From positions 1,164,021 to 1,228,020 of the forward strand of contig NZ_KQ955208.1 in NCBI RefSeq assembly GCF_001546115.1: a DNA stretch of 64,000 nt, given 5' to 3'. Shown one piece after another: positions 56,379-64,000 of the stretch. Each line of letters opens with the position of its first letter. The stretch's first letter is position 1. Source of the DNA: Paracoccus aminovorans. GTDB lineage: Bacteria > Pseudomonadota > Alphaproteobacteria > Rhodobacterales > Rhodobacteraceae. The notes under the pieces are model-generated. The model made no database searches. It saw only the letters and a program-made list of their open reading frames with translations, and was not told the origin of the DNA. Position numbers and translations under genes: made by a program.

Positions 56379-56390
56379 GGACCGGACTCC

Positions 56391-56597
56391 TCAGTTCGCC
56401 GCCGCGGCTTCCGCCGCTTTCTGGTTCAGAATGGTTTTCACACGGGCGACGTCGCGACGGACGGCGCGCATGCGGGCGGTCGATTCGAGCTGGCCGGTGG
56501 CCTGCTGGAAGCGCAGGTTGAACGCTTCCTTTTTCAGCGACAGAAGCTGCTCGCGCAGCTGTTCCGGCGTCTTTTCTTTCAGTTCCTGCGCTTTCAT
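56391..56597 (-). CDS. rpmC: 50S ribosomal protein L29
   Basis: 68 residues ([36 protein letters not shown]...). ATG 56597 has AAAGGAACAGG upstream; the frame extension to 56711 runs into the promoter. It is cut off from rplP by a 1.1-kb insertion and heads its own unit. Confidence 0.95.
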   Translation of the reverse strand: MKAQELKEKTPEQLREQLLSLKKEAFNLRFQQATGQLESTARMRAVRRDVARVKTILNQKAAEAAAAN

Positions 56598-56682
56598 GCG
56601 CCTGTTCCTTTCAACATCACCGGAGAGCCCCTGCATCCGCAGGGCCACCCTGATTCCGGTGGAGTTTCGTGATGAAGCCGTG

Positions 56683-56711
56683 CCTATAGGCGCGTTTCCC
56701 CGCAAACACAA
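56683..56711 (-). promoter_or_regulatory. promoter of the rpmC-rpmD ribosomal unit
   Basis: Minus strand: -35 TTGTGT (56711-56706), exactly 17 bp, -10 TATAGG (56688-56683). The leader to rpmC is about 80 nt. It replaces read-through from rplP, which is interrupted by the inserted gene. Confidence 0.7.
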
Positions 56712-56805
56712 GGGAAAACTTGGGCGCCTGGCGATGCCGGGCGGGCTTGCAGCCGCTCACGCCGCTGTTAGCATCTGCCGGCATATTGCACGAAAGGATA
56801 TTGCA

Positions 56806-57633
56806 ATGGAACCTGCTGGCCTGTTGATCGGCGGCATCCTGGCGCTGGCGCTGGGGTTTGCCTTTTTCGGCGACGACGATGACGAAGCCCCCGCGCAGCC
56901 CGAGCCCGAGATGGACGACGAGGGCCGCGTCACCGGCACCGATGGCGGCGACGAGATCGCCTATGACTATACGGACCACCCCTACCCGACCGAGATCCGC
57001 GCCGGCGCGGGCGACGACAGCGTCAGCCTGGCCATGGGCGTCGACACCTATGGCGAGGCCGGAGATGACGTGATCCGGATGGAAGACGCCAATGTGAACG
57101 TGATCGACGGCGGCGACGGGAACGACCGGATCGTCCTCGACCGGGCGATCCGGGCCGATGTCCGGGGCGGCGACGGCGATGACACCATCAGCATGAACGA
57201 CCGCTCGGTCGAGGGGACGAGCAGCATCGACGCCGGCGCCGGCGACGATATCGTCCAGATCGGCAAGGATCCGTCGCTGAGCAGCGACTGGAACCATACC
57301 ATCCCCGTGGAACTGGGCGCGGGCGCCGACAGCCTGCAGATCGACTTCACCGCCGGCACCATGAGCCCGGGCCAGGCCGGCTCGGGCACCAGCGCCGAGG
57401 TTTCGGACTTCGACCCCGCCGAGGACATTCTAACCATCAACATCGCCGAGGGCGACGAGTCCTTCCTCGGCTATGAGGTGGTCGAGCGCGACGGCAATTC
57501 CGAGGTGGTACTGACCTATCGCGGCATCGGCTCGGACGAGCAGCCCATGGAATACAGCGCCGTGGTGCGACTGCTCGGCGTGTCCGAGCTGCCGGCCTCG
57601 AGCCTGCAGGTGGTGACCGGCCAGGCGGCCTGA
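56806..57633 (+). CDS. N-terminally anchored RTX-like acidic repeat protein, inserted in the S10 operon
   Basis: 275 residues. A hydrophobic segment at 5-21 (GLLIGGILALALGFAFF) is followed by GDDDDE and an acidic linker. Nine-residue hemolysin-type motifs follow (RAGAGDDSVS, GGDGNDRIV, GGDGDDTIS, DAGAGDDIVQ). It shares this design with 33658-34497. It is on the opposite strand to rplP and rpmC. ATG 56806 has AAAGGA 8 bp upstream; the open frame extends much further back only as a shadow. It probably binds calcium at the cell surface or in the periplasm; the role is unknown. Confidence 0.8.
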   Translation: MEPAGLLIGGILALALGFAFFGDDDDEAPAQPEPEMDDEGRVTGTDGGDEIAYDYTDHPYPTEIRAGAGDDSVSLAMGVDTYGEAGDDVIRMEDANVNVIDGGDGNDRIVLDRAIRADVRGGDGDDTISMNDRSVEGTSSIDAGAGDDIVQIGKDPSLSSDWNHTIPVELGAGADSLQIDFTAGTMSPGQAGSGTSAEVSDFDPAEDILTINIAEGDESFLGYEVVERDGNSEVVLTYRGIGSDEQPMEYSAVVRLLGVSELPASSLQVVTGQAA

Positions 57634-57645
57634 CGAAACGGGAAA

Positions 57646-57675
57646 GCCCCGCCATTCGCATGGCGGGGCCTTTTT
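57646..57675 (+). terminator. terminator between the RTX-like gene and rplP
   Basis: A perfect 9-bp stem GCCCCGCCA/TGGCGGGGC with a 6-nt loop is followed by C and T5 on the plus strand. On the minus strand TTTCCC follows, so it may also weaken transcription leaving rplP. Confidence 0.85.
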
Positions 57676-57695
57676 CTGTGACGCGGGGCCGGAGA

Positions 57696-58109
57696 TTACC
57701 AGTCTTCGCGGGCGACGATGCGGGTCAGCACCGGCAGCTTCTGCGCGCCCAGGCGCAGGGCCTCGCGGGCGATGACATCGTTCACGCCGTCGATCTCGAA
57801 CATGATCCGGCCGGGGTGGACGCGGGCCGCCCAGTAGTCGACCGAGCCCTTGCCCTTACCCATCCGCACTTCAGTCGGCTTCGACGAAACCGGCACGTCC
57901 GGGAAGATCCGGATCCAGACCCGGCCCTGACGCTTCATGTGGCGGGTGATCGCGCGGCGGGCCGCCTCGATCTGGCGCGCGGTGACGCGCTCGGGCTCGA
58001 TGGCCTTCAGCGCGTAGGAGCCGAAGTTCAGGTTAAAGCCGCCCTTGGCTTCACCGTGGATGCGGCCCTTGAACTGTTTGCGGAACTTGGTCCGTTTCGG
58101 TTGCAGCAT
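57696..58109 (-). CDS. rplP: 50S ribosomal protein L16
   Basis: 137 residues ([30 protein letters not shown]...). It begins 12 bp after rpsC. It is the last gene of the first ribosomal block, before the inserted RTX-like gene. Confidence 0.97.
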   Translation of the reverse strand: MLQPKRTKFRKQFKGRIHGEAKGGFNLNFGSYALKAIEPERVTARQIEAARRAITRHMKRQGRVWIRIFPDVPVSSKPTEVRMGKGKGSVDYWAARVHPGRIMFEIDGVNDVIAREALRLGAQKLPVLTRIVAREDW

Positions 58110-58121
58110 CTTCTTCTCTCC

Positions 58122-58844
58122 TTAGCGCGCGTCGCGGTCGCGATCACGGCGCGGACCACGCGGAGCCGGGCCGTCCTGCGCCTCGGTGGCGCGGCGGTCG
58201 CGGGCCTGCGGGTCGTGTTCCATGATCTCGCCCTTGAAGATCCAGACCTTCACGCCGATGATCCCGTAGGGGGTCGTGGCTTCCGACAGCGCATAGTCGA
58301 TGTCGGCGCGCAGGGTGTGCAGCGGCACACGGCCTTCGCGATACCACTCGGTGCGGGCAATCTCGGCGCCGCCGAGGCGGCCCGCGACGTTCACCCGGAT
58401 ACCAAGCGCACCCATGCGCATGGCGTTCTGCACGGCGCGCTTCATGGCGCGGCGGAACGACACCCGGCGCTCGAGCTGCTGGGCGATCGACTCGGCCACC
58501 AGCTGGGCGTCCAGCTCGGGCTTGCGGACCTCGACGATGTTGAGGTGCAGTTCCGAGGCGGTGAAATTCGCCAGCTTCTTGCGCAGGGTCTCGATATCGG
58601 CGCCTTTCTTGCCGATGATGACGCCCGGACGCGCGGCATGGATCGTCACGCGGCACTTCTTGTGCGGACGCTCGATGATCACGCGGCTGACGCCGGCCTG
58701 CTTGGCTTCATCATGGATGAAGTCGCGGATCTTCAGGTCTTCCAGCAGCAGATTGCCGTAGTCCTTGTCGTCCGCATACCAGCGGCTGTCCCAGGTGCGG
58801 TTGACCTGAAGACGCATCCCGATGGGGTTGACTTTCTGACCCAT
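58122..58844 (-). CDS. rpsC: 30S ribosomal protein S3
   Basis: 240 residues with a KH domain ([20 protein letters not shown]). The tail [30 protein letters not shown] is a charged extension. Its start codon overlaps the rplV stop (58844). Confidence 0.97.
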   Translation of the reverse strand: MGQKVNPIGMRLQVNRTWDSRWYADDKDYGNLLLEDLKIRDFIHDEAKQAGVSRVIIERPHKKCRVTIHAARPGVIIGKKGADIETLRKKLANFTASELHLNIVEVRKPELDAQLVAESIAQQLERRVSFRRAMKRAVQNAMRMGALGIRVNVAGRLGGAEIARTEWYREGRVPLHTLRADIDYALSEATTPYGIIGVKVWIFKGEIMEHDPQARDRRATEAQDGPAPRGPRRDRDRDAR

Positions 58845-59239
58845 TACGCGCGCTCCCCTGCTTCGACGGCCTCGACCTGACGAACCTTGATGGTGATTTC
58901 CGAGAACGGCTTCATGATCTTGCCGTAACGGCCACGGGCGCGCGGACGGCCGCGTTTCATGACCAGGTTCTTGCCGACCCAGGCCTCGGCGACGATCAGG
59001 TTGTCGACGTCCAGGTTATGGTTGTTCTCGGCGTTGGCGATGGCCGATTGCAGGCACTTCTTCACGTCGCCGGCGATGCGCTTGTGCGAGAAGGTCAGGT
59101 CGGCCAGGGCCTTGTCCACCTTCTTGCCACGGATCAGCGCCGCGACGAGGTTCAGCTTCTGCGGCGAGGTGCGAAGCATCTTGGTCTTCGCAAACGCCTC
59201 GTTCTCCGCCACGCGGCGCGGATTCTGTTCCTTACCCAT
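58844..59239 (-). CDS. rplV: 50S ribosomal protein L22
   Basis: 131 residues. [25 protein letters not shown] and the tunnel hairpin region [18 protein letters not shown] are clear. It lies 5 bp after rpsS. Confidence 0.96.
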   Translation of the reverse strand: MGKEQNPRRVAENEAFAKTKMLRTSPQKLNLVAALIRGKKVDKALADLTFSHKRIAGDVKKCLQSAIANAENNHNLDVDNLIVAEAWVGKNLVMKRGRPRARGRYGKIMKPFSEITIKVRQVEAVEAGERA

Positions 59240-59244
59240 GGGGA

Positions 59245-59523
59245 TTACTTCCTTTTCGCTTTCTTGTCGGCGGCGTGACCGTAATAGGTCCGGGTCGGCG
59301 AATATTCACCGAACTTTTGGCCGATCATCTCCTCGGTCACGGCGACCGGGATGTGCTTGTGACCATTGTAGACGCCGAAGGTCAGGCCGACGAACTGCGG
59401 CAGGATGGTCGAACGACGCGACCAGATCTTGATGACGTCGGACTTGCCGGCTTCGCGGGCTTTCTCGGCCTTGCGAAGCACATAAGCGTCGACAAAGGGG
59501 CCCTTCCAGATAGAACGTGCCAT
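59245..59523 (-). CDS. rpsS: 30S ribosomal protein S19
   Basis: 92 residues ([26 protein letters not shown]...; [26 protein letters not shown]). It begins 3 bp after rplB. Confidence 0.97.
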   Translation of the reverse strand: MARSIWKGPFVDAYVLRKAEKAREAGKSDVIKIWSRRSTILPQFVGLTFGVYNGHKHIPVAVTEEMIGQKFGEYSPTRTYYGHAADKKAKRK

Positions 59524-59526
59524 GGA

Positions 59527-60363
59527 TTAACGCCCCTTCTTCGCGTGACGCGACCGCAGGATATACTTGTCGGTCGATTTGTTCGAGCGGGTCTTGGTGC
59601 CCTTGGTGCCTTTGCCCCAGGGGGTCACCGGGTGACGGCCACCCGAGGTCCGGCCTTCACCACCACCATGCGGGTGGTCGATCGGGTTCATGGCGACACC
59701 GCGCACGCTCGGGCGGATGCCCTTGTGACGGTTGCGGCCAGCCTTGCCGAGGTTCTGGTTCGAGTGGTCCGAGTTCGACACGGCGCCGATGGTGGCCATG
59801 CATTCCTGACGGACCAGGCGCAGCTCGCCCGAGGACAGGCGGATCTGGGCATAGCCGCCGTCGCGGCCGACGAACTGGGCATAGGTGCCCGCCGAGCGGG
59901 CGATCTGGCCGCCCTTGCCGGGCTTCAGCTCGACGTTGTGGACGATGGTGCCGATCGGCATGCCGCTGAAGGGCATGGCGTTGCCAGGTTTCACGTCGAC
60001 CTTGGCGCCGGCGATGACCTTGTCACCCACGGCCAGACGCTGCGGGGCCAGGATATAGGCCTGCTCGCCGTCTTCGTATTTGATCAGCGCGATGAAGGCG
60101 GTGCGGTTGGGATCGTATTCGATCCGCTCGACCGTGGCCGAAACATCGAACTTGGTGCGTTTGAAATCGACGATGCGATAGAGACGCTTCGCCCCGCCGC
60201 CCTTGCGGCGCATCGTGATCCGTCCGGTGTTGTTCCGGCCGCCGTTCTTGGTCAAACCCTCGGTGAGGGATTTGACCGGGCGCCCTTTCCAAAGCTCCGA
60301 ACGGTCGATCAGAACCAGCCCACGCTGGCCAGGCGTCGTCGGCTTATACGACTTGAGTGCCAT
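59527..60363 (-). CDS. rplB: 50S ribosomal protein L2
   Basis: 278 residues. The conserved [25 protein letters not shown] near the end carries the histidine near the peptidyl transferase centre. It lies 94 bp after rplW. Confidence 0.97.
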   Translation of the reverse strand: MALKSYKPTTPGQRGLVLIDRSELWKGRPVKSLTEGLTKNGGRNNTGRITMRRKGGGAKRLYRIVDFKRTKFDVSATVERIEYDPNRTAFIALIKYEDGEQAYILAPQRLAVGDKVIAGAKVDVKPGNAMPFSGMPIGTIVHNVELKPGKGGQIARSAGTYAQFVGRDGGYAQIRLSSGELRLVRQECMATIGAVSNSDHSNQNLGKAGRNRHKGIRPSVRGVAMNPIDHPHGGGEGRTSGGRHPVTPWGKGTKGTKTRSNKSTDKYILRSRHAKKGR

Positions 60364-60457
60364 GCTCTCTGTCTTCCGTTGCTTTGGACCGTAGCTGGTC
60401 CGTTTCAGTCAAAAATGGACGGCCCCGCTGCCGGGGCCGTCGATTCGCGGCTGTTTA

Positions 60458-60754
60458 TCAGAGGCCGGTCGAGACGTCGATGCTGTTCCCAGCCTCCAGC
60501 GTCACATAGGCCTTCTTGACGTCCGAGCGCACGCCCGGGCGACCGCGGAAACGCTTGGTCTTGCCCTTGGTGATGGTCGTGTTCACGGCCTTCACCTTGA
60601 CGTTGAACAGGGCCTCGACGGCCTGCTTGATCGCCGGCTTGTTCGAATCCTTGGCCACTTGGAAGACATAGGCGTTGGCATCAGCCACCAGCGTCGCCTT
60701 CTCGGTGATCAGCGGCTTCACGATCACGTCGTAATGTTCGGGTTTCACGCTCAT
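60458..60754 (-). CDS. rplW: 50S ribosomal protein L23
   Basis: 98 residues ([38 protein letters not shown]...). It is the docking site for trigger factor and SRP at the exit tunnel. Its start overlaps the rplD stop by 4 bp (60751-60754). Confidence 0.97.
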   Translation of the reverse strand: MSVKPEHYDVIVKPLITEKATLVADANAYVFQVAKDSNKPAIKQAVEALFNVKVKAVNTTITKGKTKRFRGRPGVRSDVKKAYVTLEAGNSIDVSTGL

Positions 60755-61371
60755 TTCAGGCGAGCCTCCAGAGCTTCGACACCGGCGCGCGTCAGCACGA
60801 GCGTGTCGCGACGCAGGATGTCATAGACGTTGGCACCGATCGAGGGCAGCACATCGACGCCTTCGAGGTTGCGGGCGGCGCGGGCGAAGTTTTCGTTCAC
60901 TTCGGCACCGTCGATCACCAGCACGCGCTTCCAGCCGTTTTCCTTGACCGCCTTGGCGACGGCCGAGGTCTTGGCTTCGGCAATGTTCAGGCTGTCCACG
61001 ATGACCAGCTCACCCGCCGCGACTTTCGCCGACAGCGCGTGTTTCAGGCCAAGCGCGCGGACCTTCTTCGGCAGGTCGAAGGCGTGCGAGCGCGGGGTCG
61101 GGCCCTTGTAGACGCCGCCGTGACGGAAGGTCGGCGCCTTGCGGGAACCGTGGCGGGCGCCGCCGGTGCCTTTCTGGCGATAGATCTTCTTGGTCGAATA
61201 GCTGACGTCCGACTTGCCCAGCACCGAATGGGTGCCGGCTTGGGCTTTCGCACGCTGCCAGCGCACCACGCGGTGCAGCAGGTCGGCGCGGGGCTCCAGA
61301 CCAAAGATGTCGTCGCTCAGGTCGATGTCGCCGGCCTTGCCGGAATCGAGCGAGATCACATCGAGTTTCAT
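60751..61371 (-). CDS. rplD: 50S ribosomal protein L4
   Basis: 206 residues. The extended loop [32 protein letters not shown] is intact. In E. coli L4 represses the S10 operon; whether it does so here is not known. It overlaps rplC by 4 bp. Confidence 0.97.
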   Translation of the reverse strand: MKLDVISLDSGKAGDIDLSDDIFGLEPRADLLHRVVRWQRAKAQAGTHSVLGKSDVSYSTKKIYRQKGTGGARHGSRKAPTFRHGGVYKGPTPRSHAFDLPKKVRALGLKHALSAKVAAGELVIVDSLNIAEAKTSAVAKAVKENGWKRVLVIDGAEVNENFARAARNLEGVDVLPSIGANVYDILRRDTLVLTRAGVEALEARLK

Positions 61372-62231
61372 TTGCTCTCTCCTTCGGGCGCAGCATCGTC
61401 GGCGGACTTGTCCGCTTCGATCGAGGCCTGGGCTTCGGCCAGAGCAGCCTCTTGCGCGGCGGCTTCGGCTTCAGCGGCGGCCTTGCGGGCGGCTTCTTCC
61501 TCGGCGGCAGCGGCAGCGGCGGCTTCTTCGGCCAGACGCGCGGCTTCCTTGGCCTTCGAGCGGGTCGCGGCGGGGAAGATCGTGGTTTCGGCCAGCGGCT
61601 TCTTCACGGCGTCCTTGATGGTGACCCAGCCACCTTTCGAGCCCGGAACCGAGCCCTTGACCATGATCAGGCCGCGGTCGGCATCGGTGCGCACGACTTG
61701 CAGGTTCTGCGTGGTGACGCGAACGGCACCCAGGTGACCCGCCATCTTCTTGCCCTTGAACACCTTGCCGGGGTCCTGGCACTGGCCGGTCGAACCATGC
61801 GAGCGGTGGCTGATCGACACGCCGTGCGAGGCGCGCAGACCACCGAAGTTGTGGCGCTTCATCGCACCGGCAAAGCCCTTGCCGATCGAGGTGCCGGCGA
61901 TGTCGACATACTGACCCGCGAAGTAGTGGTCGGCGATGATCTCCTCGCCCACTTCCACCAGGTTTTCCTCGGCGACGCGGAATTCCGCGATCTTGCGCTT
62001 GGGCGCGACATTCGCCTTGGCGAAGTGACCGCGCAGCGCGGCGGTCGTGCGCTTGGCTTTCGCCTCGCCCGCGCCGAGCTGCAGCGCCACGTAACCGTCT
62101 TTGTCGGTCGTGCGCTGAGCGATGACCTGCACGTTGTCCACGTGCAGGACGGTCACGGGCACCTGACGCCCGTCTTCCAGGAACAGCCGGGTCATGCCCA
62201 GCTTCTTGGCGATAACACCAGTCCGAAGCAT
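61368..62231 (-). CDS. rplC: 50S ribosomal protein L3 with long Ala/Glu-rich tail
   Basis: 287 residues. Residues 1 to about 222 are a normal L3 ([45 protein letters not shown], with the Gln that PrmB methylates). Residues about 225-287 form an extra tail of Ala, Glu and Lys, predicted as a long helix or coiled coil and not part of typical L3. ATG 62231 is chosen over 62261, which lies before the ribosome site. Confidence 0.95.
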   Translation of the reverse strand: MLRTGVIAKKLGMTRLFLEDGRQVPVTVLHVDNVQVIAQRTTDKDGYVALQLGAGEAKAKRTTAALRGHFAKANVAPKRKIAEFRVAEENLVEVGEEIIADHYFAGQYVDIAGTSIGKGFAGAMKRHNFGGLRASHGVSISHRSHGSTGQCQDPGKVFKGKKMAGHLGAVRVTTQNLQVVRTDADRGLIMVKGSVPGSKGGWVTIKDAVKKPLAETTIFPAATRSKAKEAARLAEEAAAAAAAEEEAARKAAAEAEAAAQEAALAEAQASIEADKSADDAAPEGESK

Positions 62232-62241
62232 GATGACCCCC

Positions 62242-62550
62242 TTAAACCTTGATCTCGACATCCACGCCGGCGGCGAGGTCGAGCTTCATCAGGGCGTCAA
62301 CGGTCTGCGGGGTCGGGTCGACGATGTCGAGCAGACGCTTGTGGGTGCGGATTTCCCACTGGTCGCGCGATTTCTTGTCGATATGCGGGCCGCGCAGAAC
62401 GGTGAATTTCTCGATCTTGTTCGGCAGCGGGATCGGACCACGAACCGTAGCGCCGGTGCGCTTGGCGGTGTTCACGATTTCCTGCGTGCTGGCATCCAGG
62501 ACGCGATAGTCGAACGCCTTCAGCCGGATGCGGATATTCTGGCTTTGCAT
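62242..62550 (-). CDS. rpsJ: 30S ribosomal protein S10
   Basis: 102 residues ([34 protein letters not shown]...). It is the first gene of the S10 operon and also serves as NusE in antitermination. AAGAGGGAAG lies just upstream. The 343-bp region 62551-62893 before it holds the promoter and leader. Confidence 0.97.
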   Translation of the reverse strand: MQSQNIRIRLKAFDYRVLDASTQEIVNTAKRTGATVRGPIPLPNKIEKFTVLRGPHIDKKSRDQWEIRTHKRLLDIVDPTPQTVDALMKLDLAAGVDVEIKV

Positions 62551-62635
62551 AGACTTCCCTCTTGCGGGGAGTTCCAGTCGAGAGGCTGACAGCGCACCAT
62601 GCCCCGCCAGCGTCGGACCGTATAAAACAACAGCA

Positions 62636-62654
62636 GGCCGCCTTGGCGGCGGCC
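62636..62654 (-). other. hairpin in the S10-operon leader
   Basis: GGCCGCC (62636-62642) pairs with GGCGGCC (62648-62654). On the minus strand it is followed by TGCTGTTGTTTT, so it resembles an attenuator located between the promoter and rpsJ. Confidence 0.45.
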
Positions 62655-62699
62655 CTGCCCGATGGCCGCCGATTCTCGAGAAACCGGCAGCGATGCGGT

Positions 62700-62728
62700 C
62701 CTATGCCGGAAAAGCGGGGTGGCGTCAA
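62700..62728 (-). promoter_or_regulatory. candidate promoter of the S10 operon
   Basis: Minus strand: -35 TTGACG (62728-62723), 17 bp, -10 CATAGG (62705-62700). TTGACGCC is the same start of motif as in the rpsM promoter. A second candidate further upstream has a perfect -35 TTGACA (62818-62813) but a weaker -10 TTAAGG (62795-62790); both may be used. Confidence 0.6.
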
Positions 62729-62927
62729 GCAATGTGTTCTGCTTGCCGGCCGGGTATGGGCCGGCTACCTCCGAGAGCAATACTTCGCCCCTTAATTCAA
62801 GCGCAAGAATCATGTCAATCGCCCCGTTCCACCTCATCAGACGTTACCCGGGCTTGCTGCGGACCGCCCGCGCTGCACGTGACCTCGTTCGCCTGGACTG
62901 CCCCCACCGAGTGGTCCGGGTTGATTG

Positions 62928-63743
62928 TTAGTGCATCGTCGGCCGCTGGTCTATTGGGATGACGGCTTCCGGTGCGGGTGGGCGGTATCCCAGGGAGCTG
63001 TGCGGCCTGACAGTGTTGTAGTGGCTGCGCCATCGCTCGATGAGGATCTGGGCCTCCCTGAGCGAATAGAAGACTTCTGCATCCAGGAGTTCGTCGCGGA
63101 ATCGAGCGTTGAAGCTCTCGCAATACCCGTTCTCCCAGGGTGAACCCGGCTCGATGAACGCGGTCTTGGCACCAACTGCGCCGATCCAGCCCTGCACCTT
63201 CTTGGCAATGAATGCCGCGCCATTGTCGGACCTTATGAACGCAGGCGGGCCACGCAAGATGAACAGATCCGTCAGGGCGTCGATTACGTCGGTGGAATTG
63301 AGCCTGCGGTTTACACGGATCACCAGCGCCTCCTTCGTGAATTCGTCGATGATATTGAGCGTCCGAAACAGCCGTCCGTCATGTGTCCGGTCCTGAACGA
63401 AATCATAGGACCAGACGTGGTTCGGGTGCTCCGGCCGGAGACGGACGCAGGACCCGTCGTTCAACCAGAGCCGACCCTTCTTTGCCTGCTTTTGCGGGAC
63501 CTTCAGCCCTTCACGCCGCCATATCCGTTCCACGCGTTTATGATTTACATGCCAACCGGCGTTGTTCAGCAATCCGGTGATCATCCGATAGCCATATCGC
63601 CCGTAGGTGCGAGCGAGCGTGATGATGTCTTCCGTCCGCCGTTCTTCGTCCGGGGCGCCGCAAGGAACCTTGCGCTGCGTCGAGCGGTGCTGCCCGAGGA
63701 TGCGGCAGGCGCGGCGCTCGGATATGCCGAGCGCCTGCCGCAC
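62928..63743 (-). CDS. IS3-family transposase OrfB (integrase core)
   Basis: 271 residues from GTG 63743; the frame is open a little further back and is probably entered by frameshift from orfA. The DDE integrase core is complete: YDFVQDRTHDGR (first Asp), FIRSDNGAAFIAKK (second Asp) and SPWENGYCESFNARFRDELLD (Glu). The N-terminal HTH_21 part (RYGYRMITGLLNNAGWHVNHKRVERIWRREGL) is also present. Confidence 0.9.
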   Translation of the reverse strand: MRQALGISERRACRILGQHRSTQRKVPCGAPDEERRTEDIITLARTYGRYGYRMITGLLNNAGWHVNHKRVERIWRREGLKVPQKQAKKGRLWLNDGSCVRLRPEHPNHVWSYDFVQDRTHDGRLFRTLNIIDEFTKEALVIRVNRRLNSTDVIDALTDLFILRGPPAFIRSDNGAAFIAKKVQGWIGAVGAKTAFIEPGSPWENGYCESFNARFRDELLDAEVFYSLREAQILIERWRSHYNTVRPHSSLGYRPPAPEAVIPIDQRPTMH

Positions 63744-63775
63744 ATGGTCAATGCACTGACGACGGCGCGAAGGGC

Positions 63776-64000
63776 TTAGAAGTTTCCCCGTGCAGCCTCG
63801 CTCAGGATCATCTTGTCCAAGGTCAGATCTGACACCGCGCGCCGCAACCGCTGGTTCTCCGCCTCAAGCTCCTTGAGACGCTTCAGCTGATCCCGGTTCA
63901 TGCCGCCATACTGCTTGCGCCAGCGATAATACGTCGGCTCGGTCACGCCGATCTGCCGCACCGCGTCGGAAATTGCCATTCCCTGTCCATGAAGCACTTC
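63776..64000 (-). CDS. IS3-family transposase OrfA (partial)
   Basis: The last 74 residues are present; the N-terminus is beyond the window. A helix-turn-helix (AISDAVRQIGVTEPTYYRWRKQYGGM) and a leucine-zipper-like stretch (LKRLKELEAENQRLRRAV) are visible. The end overlaps the orfB frame at GGGAAAC (63788-63782 on the minus strand), a standard -1 slippery heptamer, which would fuse the two frames. Confidence 0.88.
   Translation of the reverse strand, partial: EVLHGQGMAISDAVRQIGVTEPTYYRWRKQYGGMNRDQLKRLKELEAENQRLRRAVSDLTLDKMILSEAARGNF

Larger units (their letters stand above)
62894..64000 (-). mobile_element. IS3-family (IS407-like) insertion sequence, cut by the window end
   Basis: The element ends at TGGACTGCCCCC (62894-62905), the terminal repeat start common in IS407-group elements, just after the orfB stop. 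orfB and most of orfA are inside the window; the other end is beyond base 64000. It lies 343 bp upstream of rpsJ on the same strand. Confidence 0.82.

Overview
The window looks like chromosome of a high-GC alphaproteobacterium of the Rhodobacteraceae, most probably Paracoccus or a close relative. Support comes from the alphaproteobacterial S10-spc-alpha ribosomal gene order without rpsD or rpmJ, a phosphatidylcholine synthase, an Mcl1-type malyl-CoA lyase of the ethylmalonyl-CoA pathway, a bzt/aap-type amino-acid transporter, an ATP12-type F1 chaperone, a LuxR/LuxI pair, and TTGACG/TTGACGCC-type -35 boxes. The assignment rests on gene content and recognised protein families only; no database search was run.

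Layout. 1-438 is the biotin end of pyruvate carboxylase. 546-4605 is a sulfide/persulfide island: a Blh-type persulfide dioxygenase, a small membrane protein, two YeeE/YedE half-transporters, a SulP permease broken by one base, and a convergent SqrR/BigR-type repressor. Both promoters carry a palindrome between -35 and -10. 4675-5649 is a glutathionyl-hydroquinone reductase. 5818-9973 is the iron-uptake operon efeU-efeO-efeB-efeM. 10167-12470 is an accessory pocket with tRNA-Ala(GGC), a small secreted protein, about 590 bp of unusual non-coding DNA rich in CTATAG, and an IS5/IS427-type element.

12675-24500 holds a Na/Pi cotransporter with a possible Pho box, a Ser/Thr-type phosphatase, the complete serine pathway (serA, serC, divergent serB), pcs, a peptide-type binding protein, a lytic transglycosylase, an L,D-transpeptidase lipoprotein and a GlsB-type protein. 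24558-33553 holds dadA, an MFS exporter, a dipeptide-type ABC transporter with fused ATPases, mcl1 and a D-amino-acid transaminase. 33658-39395 carries an acidic RTX-repeat protein and the aapJQMP amino-acid transporter. 39417-43531 is a tightly overlapped operon rarA-crcB-rluC-HAD phosphatase-ATP12. 43593-44862 is a quorum-sensing pair.

45141-62728 is the ribosomal super-cluster on the minus strand, read rpsJ to rplQ. It is interrupted twice by unrelated genes. Between rplP and rpmC lies a plus-strand RTX-repeat gene, a paralogue of the one at 33658. Between rpmD and rplO lie a plus-strand kinase-like gene and a minus-strand outer-membrane-like gene. A strong terminator follows rpmD, and separate promoters can be read before rpsJ, rpmC and rpsM, so the cluster appears to be transcribed as several units. 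62894-64000 is an IS3-family element cut by the window end, inserted upstream of rpsJ where fusA/tuf would often be found.

The most notable observations are the two-site invasion of the ribosomal operon, the promoter architecture of the sulfide island, the half-site shared around luxR/luxI, and the CTATAG-rich segment.
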